Shown here one piece after another: positions 55,377 through 64,000 of a stretch of DNA of 64,000 nt. Position 1 is the first letter of the stretch. Each line of letters opens with the position of its first letter. A program made the translations under genes and the position numbers. Source of the stretch: Dolomedes plantarius (taxonomy: Eukaryota > Arthropoda > Arachnida > Araneae > Dolomedidae); the NCBI GenBank assembly GCA_907164885.2, contig OU015496.1, positions 164,294,941 through 164,358,940 on the forward strand. Direction: 5' to 3'. A model generated the notes under the pieces. That model was not told the origin of the DNA and made no database searches. It saw only the letters and a program-made list of their open reading frames with translations.

Positions 55377-55550
55377 GTTTGGTTTGGAGCGCTATAGTCA
55401 ACTTTTTGCTTCACGAGGGCTAATTAGACCGGGACCTACAGTTTAAAGCCGATTCCGAACGGCTACAAACATCCATGCCAACAGCGGGACTCGAACCGAA
55501 AGGATCTGAAACGAATGCCAGCGCTTTAGCCATTCGGCCATCAACTGGCT
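55377..55550 (-). repeat. tRNA-derived SINE family 3, copy 3
   Basis: Minus strand: GATGGCCGAATGGCTAAAGC, box B GGTTCGAGTCCCG, GCCGTTCGGAATCGGCTTTA, tail CCAAACCAAACC at the left edge. Confidence 0.86.
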
Positions 55551-55554
55551 GCTT

Positions 55555-56825
55555 AGCCCTCGAATAGATAAAGCTAATCATGTGCTAATCGGGAGAAAAA
55601 AAGACAACACTTTTCTTGGTCTTCGATGCTATAGCCATCGAAATCTAAGAAATTTGATGTGATGAATTCTTTAATAAGTGATTAATTATATTTATATTCC
55701 AGTCACTCTCATTCATGACTCCATCTCGAAGGGGGCTATAGGGTCAGATTTCACCCAACAATCTCTTGATACCTTCCGAGATATAGTTTAAAATATAAAA
55801 TTGCATAAGTAAAATTAATGAAGCTTTCATTGCACTTTTTTTCTCACGAAAAGTTCTTTGCTAGCAAGCAAGTTTTCTCATTATAAATTAAAAAAAAATA
55901 ATTCTTCAAAAATATTTACTTAATACTCGCCCTCCCTAACTCCCTTCCGGCCCAACAAGTTCTTTATGAATGAGTAATATAACAGGCTTTTAAAGTACAT
56001 GGAAAAGTCATACTTATACAGTATAGTTCGTACATCAAGCTGATTTCGACTGATTGTCGGCTTCTATCCCTAGTTTTTCCAAGGTAGCGGGAAATATAAA
56101 GTCGGTTCGAAAGGACCATGATACAGCCAGGTAGGTAAAGGTCAACTGATGTTTCCAGTCAATGGATGGTCCCGGTTAAGACTAAACGGGCTATACAGAC
56201 ACAAAACCAGAAAGACAACGAGGGGCTTTAAGGGACCTTTCAAATATTACGAAAGCACGCTCTTGTTCTTTTAGACTGTCACCTCCCTCCTTTAGTAAGC
56301 AAAAATAAGCAGATGTCCTCCCTCCCCCCTTTGATTACGTACGATTACGCAAATTTCTCGTCGCTATTTCATAGGCCAAACGATTTCTTTCAATCAATAA
56401 AGTTATTGTATATTTCTGAGTAAAAATGTTTAGATATTAAATCATTAACAGTAAAAAACATAACAACCAATTTTCAGTACTGGTTGGTAGGGGTGTTGGT
56501 GTAGTTAGGAGAACATTGCAGTGCACTCTCTTGCTTGCATATTTTCTGTCTTACGTAATAATTGTTCTAATCACCCCCCTCTCCCTTGGCACCAAAATAA
56601 GCAACGCTTGAACACTCCCCCCCCCCCTCCTTGAATGCTTACGCAATGCTTGAACGGTCCCTAAAACCGATTCAGCAAATGCGAAAAATAAATATTCCAA
56701 GCTTTGGCATTAAAAGTGAACAAACCCTTTAACGAGGGTCTCTCCCCCCCCCTCTTTTTTTCCCTTACTGAGAAAAATAAAATAATTTTCCCCCCAATGT
56801 GGAAGACGCTTTCTTGGACAATATC
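55555..56825. other. No recognised feature
   Basis: A+T-rich with scattered C-runs (56335, 56620, 56750). No frames with recognisable domains. Confidence 0.5.
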
Positions 56826-56829
56826 CTTA

Positions 56830-57012
56830 CCGCCATATTACACCACAGTTTTGCTAGCCATTTTCATATGGGGGCACCATATATGCGGACTAGAATTTCC
56901 CACTATGAAGGGACGACACAAACGGAGGCTTTAAGTGGAGCAAAGCCGGAATTCGATCCGAGCACCCTCAGCACCGAAAACCAGCGCGCTGTACCACAGG
57001 GCTGCCACAAGC
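56830..57012 (-). repeat. tRNA-headed SINE, family 2-like
   Basis: Minus strand: GCAGCCCTGTGGTACAGCGC (box A-like), then GGTGCTGAGGGTGCTCGGAT and CGAATTCCGGC (box B). The middle shares GCTGAGGGTGCTC and AAGCCTCCGTTTGTGTC-like blocks with family 2, but the body diverges. Confidence 0.55.
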
Positions 57013-57014
57013 CC

Positions 57015-57838
57015 AAAAATAAAAAAATAAAATAAAAATAATAATATAAAGCATCACATGGAAATGCGAAACACTTAAGTAGAAGAAAAACAAACTAACG
57101 AAGTATAGAACTGCAATTAAAACCAAATTTAGAGCCAAATTTAGAACCAAACACACAAACACACAAGAAAGCAAGTTAATAAAAACATGATAAAAATAGT
57201 TTGGTTTAAAACCCATTTTTGCTTCTGAAAGGTTTGGTTGGGAGAGGGTCCCCAGCGAATCTATATATATATATATATATTTATTAAGTGGTCCCTGATC
57301 AACGAAAGGTCAGGAACTACTGTTTTAAACCAAACCGAGACCAAGCAAAAGCCATTTAGTTTTTGCTTTGTCGTTTGTAGTACGAGCTGTCTCACTCGGT
57401 TAATACTTTTTCAGTTCTCCGCATAAGCAAATTTTCGAAGCCTTTCTGTTTTTGTTTTCGGGGGCATGACCCAGTCTCATGGTTGTATTAATCTCCATCG
57501 CGAATTGCTTTTTAAAATCGGTCTTCAGTGCCGACGCTCTAAAATCAAAAGAGACTTTTTTTGGTTTGTCTTCGAGCCCGTTATAACGTGGCAATTTGAC
57601 AAGGAGCTTTCGAAACAAGAAAAGCTAAAAAAGCATGTAGTTATGTAATCCGACTCCTGTTTATCACGTGACTCCAAGAAATTCTTTTTCAAAGAGTATT
57701 GGTGAGAAGGAGGAAGGATGATTAGTTCAAAACACCCACATATGAAAGAAAAGATGAACCTGAACTTAAAGGCATGAACACTAAAAACATTTTGCGGGCC
57801 ATCCTAAAATGAAAATGTTTCCTGCTGGAAAAGGCAGA
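57015..57838. other. No recognised feature
   Basis: Short (TA)n at 57261-57280. Short frames on both strands near 57400-57650 show no domain. Confidence 0.5.
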
Positions 57839-57848
57839 ATTGTAGAAT

Positions 57849-58040
57849 CAGTGGCGCACCCAGGATTTTTTCTATGGGGGGGAGTTGGCGAGATGAACGG
57901 ATAAAATATTTATAATGCATCGGGGGGGGGGGGCGAGATGAACGGATAAAAATACTTATAAGGCAAAATCAATATTCATAATGCAATTTCAATTTCTTTG
58001 GGGGGGGGCAGGCCCCCTTTCCCCCCTGGGTGCGCCACTG
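57849..58040. mobile_element. hAT-type MITE with perfect 8-bp duplication TGTAGAAT
   Basis: Begins CAGTGGCGCACCCAGGATTT and ends CCCTGGGTGCGCCACTG. TGTAGAAT lies on both sides (57841-57848 and 58041-58048). The 192-bp interior contains two copies of GGCGAGATGAACGGATAAAA and long G-runs. Non-coding. Confidence 0.92.
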
Positions 58041-58169
58041 TGTAGAATCGTATCACACGTGAACGAAACAGATTATTAGCGTTAAAGATTCACCAGGTCT
58101 GATGATCAATAACGCAGGGAGAAGTTCAATATTTTTCTATCCCAATGCGGTAGGCACTTTTCTTAAGAC

Positions 58170-58800
58170 TGTTGAGTACTAACTCTATTGGATTCACTCA
58201 CATCAATGTTAACCTATGGAGAAGATGTGTCTACTATTTACAGCTACATGAACGCTTATAATCCTATAATAAGGGTATTTTCAGATAGCCTGAACTCTTC
58301 TGCACCTTGCAACAATATTCATTTTATAAATTTCGTCCACCAAAGGAATCGATGAGCATTTAAATCACACTATACCAGATTTCCCCCTCGAATAATTTAA
58401 ATTTTAAAACATTGTTTGTATTAAAAAAAACGAAAAATGCCCACGACGTAAAATTTCTATCTCTATTAGTGTACAATTTTAAAAAAAAATTCTTTAAATC
58501 CAAGTTGGCAATCCTTGGACCAATTTTCTCCATAGGTTAAGGACCCCGGGTTGCCCCAATTGGTTGGCCGATCTGTACAGTCCGTCCGGCGCCCAGGTCC
58601 CAAAATTTACCCGAACAGGTGAAATTTACCCTCGGAGGAGTTTGCAGGAATTTCTACGCAGCGACTGGTCTTCAGATTCACATTTGTCGTATAAGCTAAA
58701 CACTGTGGACGACGTATCCTTGTCGAATTTCTCCACAGCGTAACATTCAGGTGAGCGAATCCAATAGGGTTAGTACACAGCAGCCTTAACGACATTAACC
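58170..58800. mobile_element. Long-TIR element family C, copy 2
   Basis: GTACTAACTCTATTGGATTC and ACTCACATCAATGTTAACC at the left are mirrored at the right (GAATCCAATAGGGTTAGTAC at about 58757). The interior shares CCACCAAAGGAATC, CCTCGAATAATTTAAATTTT and CAAGTTGGCAATCCTTGGAC with 17340-18320. No coding region. Confidence 0.7.
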
Positions 58801-58861
58801 CATCAACACCGTGAAACCTTGTTCGTTACTTTATTATGGGAGATCATTTAGGAAAGTTTAA

Positions 58862-59342
58862 TCTATACTCATATATAAAGAGAGAGCGATTTTGTACGTG
58901 GAGGGTAATCTTCAGAACCACTGTACCTATTTGAAAAATTCTTTCACTGTTTGAAAGGTACATTATTCCAGATGGACATAGGCTATATATTATGTATATG
59001 TGATCAGTGGAAATAAAGTTAGGGGCTTAATCCTAACAATCTCCATTGTTTCCGCTACTGTCTTCTACCGCTTTTTGTTCCGAAGATTTCAACGATCCTT
59101 AGCGTGGCGCTATCGCGGTCGGCTTTTGTTCTGTCGCTAGCGGTTCGAACCTAGCCGTTCTCCGGCACGCCTTTTTCTTTTAAAAAATTTATTTTAATTA
59201 TTAACTAACGTAAAATTAATTTAAGGTATTATTTAGGTTATTATTAAGGTTAAAAAAGATTTACAATTTATTGGCTATCAACTGGAAATTTATTGGTATA
59301 ATGTTTTGTTCAACCCGGACAAAGTCGGGACGGGAACGCTAG
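58862..59342 (+). mobile_element. Helitron, non-autonomous, second family
   Basis: Starts TCTATACTCATATATAAAGA after A and ends with hairpin CCCGGACAAAGTCGGG, then ACGGGAACG and CTAG before T. The hairpin sits 9 bases before CTAG, a textbook Helitron 3' end. 481 bp without Rep/helicase. Different from the pair at 50316-51780. Confidence 0.85.
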
Positions 59343-59344
59343 TG

Positions 59345-60428
59345 AACAATAAAGAAAATACAAAATCGAAATTCCAGTGCAATTAGTTTCCGACCTAATT
59401 TAGGATCTCGGAATCTTTCCAGTAATGAATCCGCCCCCAACTAGACAACTTGATGAAGAAAGAAAAGCAAACAAGACTGGAATCTGGAAGTTTACTTTCC
59501 CGCCAACTATCAGCCAAGCCCACTCAGGAGCTCTTTAGCTATACGCTAGGCAAACAAGTAAGAAAAAGGTGCCTTTTTCCGTGCTCCGTCCGCGACTTCT
59601 CTCTGTCTCCAGCGCTTCGACTCTGGTGTCACAAGGAAGGAAACGTCTCTCGCTAAAGTGGAAGTTAGAAAGCTGTTAGTGGAAAACACCCAATAAGCCT
59701 CTTGACACACATCGGTCGGGGGTATCGGTGGAAAAACACTGCCCACGTAGGGCCCTCTTCTGTCGAACAAGACTCTCCGCTGTTTGTACAGGTGGGGGCC
59801 CGGCTACCTCGGTATGCGCCGAGAACGCCACTTGTTGCGCGGGATTAGTCGGTTCGCGGTGCACTCTCGGCTGTTGTTATTGTTATCATTAGACATTTAG
59901 AATGTTATTGTTGCGGGGCCGTAATGGAAGCTCGAAGACACTCTCAGGGTGTAATCCCATACCCCGGGCAACGAGTCACGCCTTAGAACGTCGGATTACA
60001 CGCTTAGGGTCTTTCTCGAAACTTTTTGCTCGTAACCCCAAACCCGTGTTTTTAGATCTCGGTTTCAGGTTTGGAACTGTAAACCCCTACGCTTATAGAG
60101 AACACAACATGAACCCAAAACTCTGTAAACACTCTGTCAATCACGAGACGGAAATTTTTTCAGAGGACTAATACACTTCGGTAAGGGACAGGTGAGAACT
60201 TCCGAAATCCGCGAAATGTGGTTGATGGTAAATAGAGTCCTGGTCGAGCGGGCTGGTACACTTAGGTTGCAGTTGCGAATCTAATCAACACCAGGTTGTA
60301 TGCAATGATTTTTTAATACGCATAATTATAAAAACAGACAAACAGTTCATGCATAACAGTTAAAGAAATGTCATATTATATATAGAAAAAAGAAACTATA
60401 GTTTTATCTATATTTTACCATAATTTAT
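59345..60428 (-). other. C+G-rich block, possible LTR-retroelement relic
   Basis: 59440-60290 is clearly more C+G-rich than its surroundings. On the minus strand a frame beginning MSNDNNNSRE (about 59893) and open stretches to about 59546 resemble the start of a gag-like region. The preceding CATTACGGCCCCGCAACAAT could be an LTR end and primer-binding area, and TGTACCAGCCCGCTCGACCA (about 60258) a possible LTR start. No protease, RT or integrase and no target duplication found. A host promoter/exon is the alternative. Confidence 0.25.
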
Positions 60429-60430
60429 TA

Positions 60431-60766
60431 CAGTCGAACCCCGTTATAGCGAACCTTGTATATAAGGAACTCACGGATATAACGAACGAAAATTTTGGTT
60501 CCCCCCCTTTTCTATTGTACGTAATTTAATTAGTATTGTGTCAGTTTAATGTAATCGATTTCAGTCGATTTCATTCATTAATGATCATTTTTAATAGATT
60601 TTATCATTTTTTAATACATCATTATTGAATGCACATTGTAACTAATGAGTTATACAGTTTGTGAACTCTAGCAACTCTTTTCTTAAAGGTTCGGATATAG
60701 CGAACCACCGGATAAAGCGAACAAAACCTTTAGTCCCTTAAAGTTCATTATGACGGGGTTCGACTG
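60431..60766. mobile_element. pogo/Tigger-type MITE
   Basis: Begins CAGTCGAACCCCGTTATAGC and ends CATTATGACGGGGTTCGACTG, with TA on both sides (60429-60430 and 60767-60768). Subterminal GGATATAACGAACGAAAATT and TTCGGATATAGCGAACCACC are inverted-family repeats. 336 bp, no transposase. Confidence 0.85.
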
Positions 60767-60769
60767 TAA

Positions 60770-62145
60770 TATTATATAAAAAGAAGCTTTTATTCGAGAA
60801 AATAATTGTTTTTATTCTCTAAGAAATATTATACAGCATAAATGTAACGAAGTTCCCTCATTTCTCTTAAAATCATTGTTTTAAAGAAAATTCATTTAGT
60901 AAAAATGTACTTAAATGGTAAAAGTTTTTATCTAATGAAATTGAATTGAAAAAAAAAACTCTGAATCCCTATTTATATATGTATCCCTATTTATATACTG
61001 TATTATGTGGGAAAAAAAGAAAAGAATGTACTATTTTGCAAAAGCGGAATCAGGATTAACACTATGGCAAGAAAAATGATAAAATAACAAATATGACACA
61101 AGAAAGCTTTTCTCCCAAAATGCAAGTGAAATGAAGAGAAATAGTTTACAAAAACGATCGAAGTAATCAAAAAATGTGGAAGCGCACACCAAATGCAAAC
61201 AAGTTTCCGAAATTTCAAATATTACACCTAGAAATTAGCATAGCTTGTTATGGATATGTATATTCATACATACAGTAGAAAGGAAAAAATTCATAATTCT
61301 GTAAATATATTTTAGAAACAATTTTGATCATATAAAAATATTTACTTATTTGGAATAGTTGGATTACTTTAAATGCAATTCTTTCTTGAAACTATTGTAA
61401 TAACGAAGGGAAAAGGAACTGTTCATCCCCGTCGAATCCTACCGAAGGCTTTTCAGTCAATGAAAGTTAATAGAATTCTCTTCCTAATATAGATTACTTT
61501 TCCTATAAATGTTCCGAAGAAATTTTATTAAATAGAAAATGCCATTAAAGGAAAGTACGTTGGTTGGAGATTTCTACTGTTGTACTTAAAGAAAAAATAA
61601 GCAAGGAAGCGAGTAATTAAATTATGAAAGACAATGATTAACAAATTATATATGTGTGTATGTGTGTGTGTGCGCGCGCGCGCGTGCGTGTATGTGTTGA
61701 AACAGGAAACCAAAACATATAAATCAACAATATTTCTTTGTCAACATTATGATTAAATGATATTCTATGATAATTGCGGAACTGTTTGACAACGAGATGA
61801 CGTCATTATAAACAGTTAATTTCTGATATTCTAATTTTGGTTTTCTAGTATAACATTTTATCTTTTTCTTATTACACGGGAAATACACAGTGCTTACATA
61901 GACATAATTTACTTACACAGTACTGCAGTCTGCGATTTACTATGCAAATATTTAAATTCAATTACAATTCTTCATTTTCTACGATCCCCCGGGTCCAAAA
62001 GAAAAAGATCGTTATAACGAGTAGTTTCTATAGCGAAAATCGATAAAAATATAATAATACATTAAAATATAATTCGAACTTTTTGCATCAGTTGTTGTAT
62101 TGGAACGGTAGCTATAACGGACAGTCGTTATAACGAGCACCGAAT

Positions 62146-62148
<3 letters not shown>
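60770..62148. other. Mostly featureless; one microsatellite and one pogo-like fragment
   Basis: 61655-61695 is a TG/CG alternating repeat. 62005-62140 has GTTATAACGAG twice and TATAGCGAAAATCG, likely a decayed pogo-type MITE. Confidence 0.5.

Positions 62149-62149
<1 letters not shown>

Positions 62150-62175
<26 letters not shown>
62150..62175. repeat. (TA)n microsatellite
   Basis: About 13 TA units between two pogo-like sequences. Confidence 0.9.
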
Positions 62176-62176
<1 letters not shown>

Positions 62177-62179
<3 letters not shown>

Positions 62180-62370
62180 TGGTACCTCGACTTACGAGTG
62201 TCCAAAATTACGATTTTTTTTAGATACAAGCCTCCTCTCGACCAAATTTTTGCTTTGAGTTACGAGCTAAAATTCGGGTTACGAGCCAGTTTCTGATACT
62301 CTACCTCTGGTTTGCACAGCGAACGCCCTATATCGTTCTCGTCAAATGAGCACACGGTAAACATGTAATA
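62177..62370 (+). mobile_element. pogo/Tigger-type MITE, one end
   Basis: Begins CAGTGGTACCTCGACTTACG after TA. GAGTTACGAGC and GGGTTACGAGCC follow as subterminal repeats. The inverted right end was not found; the neighbouring MITE starts at 62371. Confidence 0.55.
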
Positions 62371-62555
62371 CAGTGGAATCTCGACCGATCGTTCTCGAAT
62401 CATCGTTTTCCCGTATGTGTCGTTTATTTCACGCAGTCCCGACAATCATTTTACGTTGTTATGTTCGCGCATCTATCGTTTTACCGCATTTATCGTTCAG
62501 TTCAGTCGGAAAACTATAAGACGTCCTTGGAAAACTATAGATCGAGATTCCACTG
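62371..62555. mobile_element. pogo/Tigger-type MITE, 185 bp
   Basis: Begins CAGTGGAATCTCGACCGATC and ends ATAGATCGAGATTCCACTG. TA on both sides (62369-62370 and 62556-62557). Interior has repeated ATCGTTyT motifs. No coding. Confidence 0.88.
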
Positions 62556-62585
62556 TATTTACAACCTTTATATAAAATCATTATA

Positions 62586-63407
62586 CAGGGTTCCTATCTA
62601 TATCCGTTACACCCCCTTAACTTCTAAACGGTGACAGCTTAGGCCATAAAGTTGGTGTCTAGGTACAGTAAAAAGACTATGCGCTACTCGAGACAACTTA
62701 CAACGCGTATGTCAAAATTTTAGCGTTTTATCTCAAAATTTTAGTGTTTTATCTCAAAATTTTAGCGTTTTATCTCAAATTAGCGTTTTATCTCAAAAAC
62801 GGTTCGAGATACGGAAAAAAAGTCAATTACTAAGTTGTTCAACATCATCGATTTAGTAGGAAAAGACACCTTGCGCACATCAATACTTAAAACAGAATGT
62901 AGAAAATGAATATTTGTTTGGTCACGATTTCGAAAATTGACATGTCATAAAGAGTGAAAGAAAGAAACTGAGACACTTCCCTATCTTCAGGATCCTTTAT
63001 TTATGTTGCTGAAAATGCTCTCCATTAGCAACTGTGCATATTTGCACTCTGGACTGGATTCTCTGGTTTTTCGAGCTTCGCTCGCGTTTCACCACGCCAT
63101 AGCGTTGGAAATCACGACCAAACAAATATTCAATTTTTAAATTCTAATTTGAGTATTAATGTGCGCAAGGTATCTTTTCTTACTAAATTGATGATGCTAG
63201 ACAACTTTGTAACTGACTTTTTTCCCGCATCTCGTATCGTTTTTGAGATAAAAATGCTAATTCCAAAATGTGCCGATAGATGGCGTCGTAAGTTGTGTCA
63301 CCGAGTAGCGCAAGGCCTTTTTACTATACCTAGTTACCACCTTTATGGTCTAAGCTGTCACCGTTTAGAAGTCAAAGGGGGTGCAACGGATATAGGTGGG
63401 AACCCTA
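62586..63407 (-). mobile_element. Mariner-like deletion derivative with about 320-bp TIRs
   Basis: Begins CAGGGTTCCTATCTATATCC and ends GGATATAGGTGGGAACCCTA, with TA at 62584-62585 and 63408-63409. The arms (about 62586-62935 and 63100-63407) mirror each other through CTTCTAAACGGTGACAGCTT and TTGCGCACATCAATACT. The left arm is expanded by four copies of a 21-22-bp ATTTTAGCGTTTTATCTCAA unit (about 62716-62800). In the centre the minus strand codes VQICTVANGEHFQQH, close to the C-terminal tail of DUF4817-type mariner transposases. The rest of the gene is gone. Confidence 0.8.
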
Positions 63408-63409
63408 TA

Positions 63410-64000
63410 CAATAATATGCCTATTATTCTAAGTCTAATTTCCAGTCTTAAACTGAGAGATTAACTCTCGACAATTATCACACGGAGCAGCTTGCTCTGC
63501 CCACACTTGAGTGGCCCTCCAAAACAGAACAGCAACCAACCTCTCACTTCAAAAACATTCTGAAAGGGGGGTGAAAAGATCTCATTGGAGAAGTTTTTAT
63601 CGAAAACCCTGTAGCAGCGGCAACCTTTGTTGACACATACCTCCACTCCTTCCTTGCTATTCTGTAAAATTGGGGCAGAAAGGTTAAGCGGTGTGTGTGA
63701 TGTAGTCTACACATTCTTCGTGCGGGAGACGTAATTGCCTCCATTCCTCATGTGTTGTTCGGAGAACAATATTGAAAAGGCAAACTGGCCGAGGGGTTCA
63801 GCTGTCTTGGCGGCAGATGATCTCCATAGAAAGACCTGTTAATAATGTTTTCTGTTCCAGAGAATCGTACATTTTTCAGGCTAACAAAGACCGGGTGATG
63901 GGCCTATGCAGCCTTTCAGCTCCAATTACGGTAAGGTAACTTGGAAAAACATCGTTAACGAGACCGTCCATCAAGAGGCATGGTAGATGTCCAGTTGAAA
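63410..64000. other. No recognised feature
   Basis: Mixed composition. Minus-strand frames at 63461-63744 contain no recognisable domain; the window ends here. Confidence 0.5.

Overview
This window looks like nuclear DNA of an animal, most likely an arthropod. The base composition is strongly A+T-rich, (TA)n and (CA)n microsatellites are frequent, and transposon relics of many families lie packed or nested together: Tc1, mariner, hAT, pogo/Tigger, Helitron, Penelope, Polinton and tRNA-derived SINEs. A spider or other chelicerate is my guess from the style of these families; nothing here proves it. I find no convincing host protein-coding gene, no host tRNA or rRNA gene and no CRISPR array. 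The window reads as an intergenic region or a very large intron.

Layout. 1-8.2 kb: a decayed Tc1 fragment, an intact mariner-like element with a complete 363-aa transposase (486-2093), MITEs, two small hAT elements, a broken Tc1 (5964-7154) and a truncated Tc1 (7721-8192). 9-11.4 kb: the corpse of a large minus-strand gene that I match to a multicopy animal family combining a PIN/FEN-like region with a C-terminal tesmin-type CXC motif. 11.5-20 kb: a Helitron, exact palindromes, degenerate repeats, a long-TIR element with nested SINE and MITE, and a hAT element keeping only the transposase C-terminus. 20.1-21.4 kb: a Tc1-like element whose transposase is complete apart from one internal stop.

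The centrepiece is 21408-30035. A Tc1-like element is split by a 7.1-kb giant palindrome (21902-29004). Its two ~3.44-kb arms mirror each other around a ~220-bp single-copy centre. Each arm holds one uninterrupted copy of the C-terminal part of a protein-primed family B DNA polymerase. The palindrome starts with AG, ends with CT, and is flanked by a perfect 6-bp target duplication (ATTAGC), as expected of Polinton/Maverick integration. I read it as a snap-back (hairpin-dimer) derivative of one Polinton end that was integrated by a Polinton integrase supplied in trans.

30-38 kb: a gutted mariner, SINEs, a degenerate ~140-180-bp repeat field interrupted by a candidate solo LTR, a Penelope-like GIY-YIG fragment, and a second copy of a repeat first seen at 3.5 kb. 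38-50 kb: mostly featureless A+T-rich DNA with a 53-bp minisatellite, paired palindromes, a 195-bp tandem repeat, one pogo-type MITE and one SINE. 50-64 kb: Helitrons (two in tandem, one separate), several SINEs, a hAT MITE with perfect 8-bp duplication, pogo-type MITEs, and two long-TIR elements, one of which keeps a mariner transposase tail.

No genes work together here in the usual sense. The mutual evidence is stratigraphic: insertions inside insertions give relative ages, and shared families at distant positions confirm that repeats are real. All family assignments come from reading translations and termini by eye; no database was searched.
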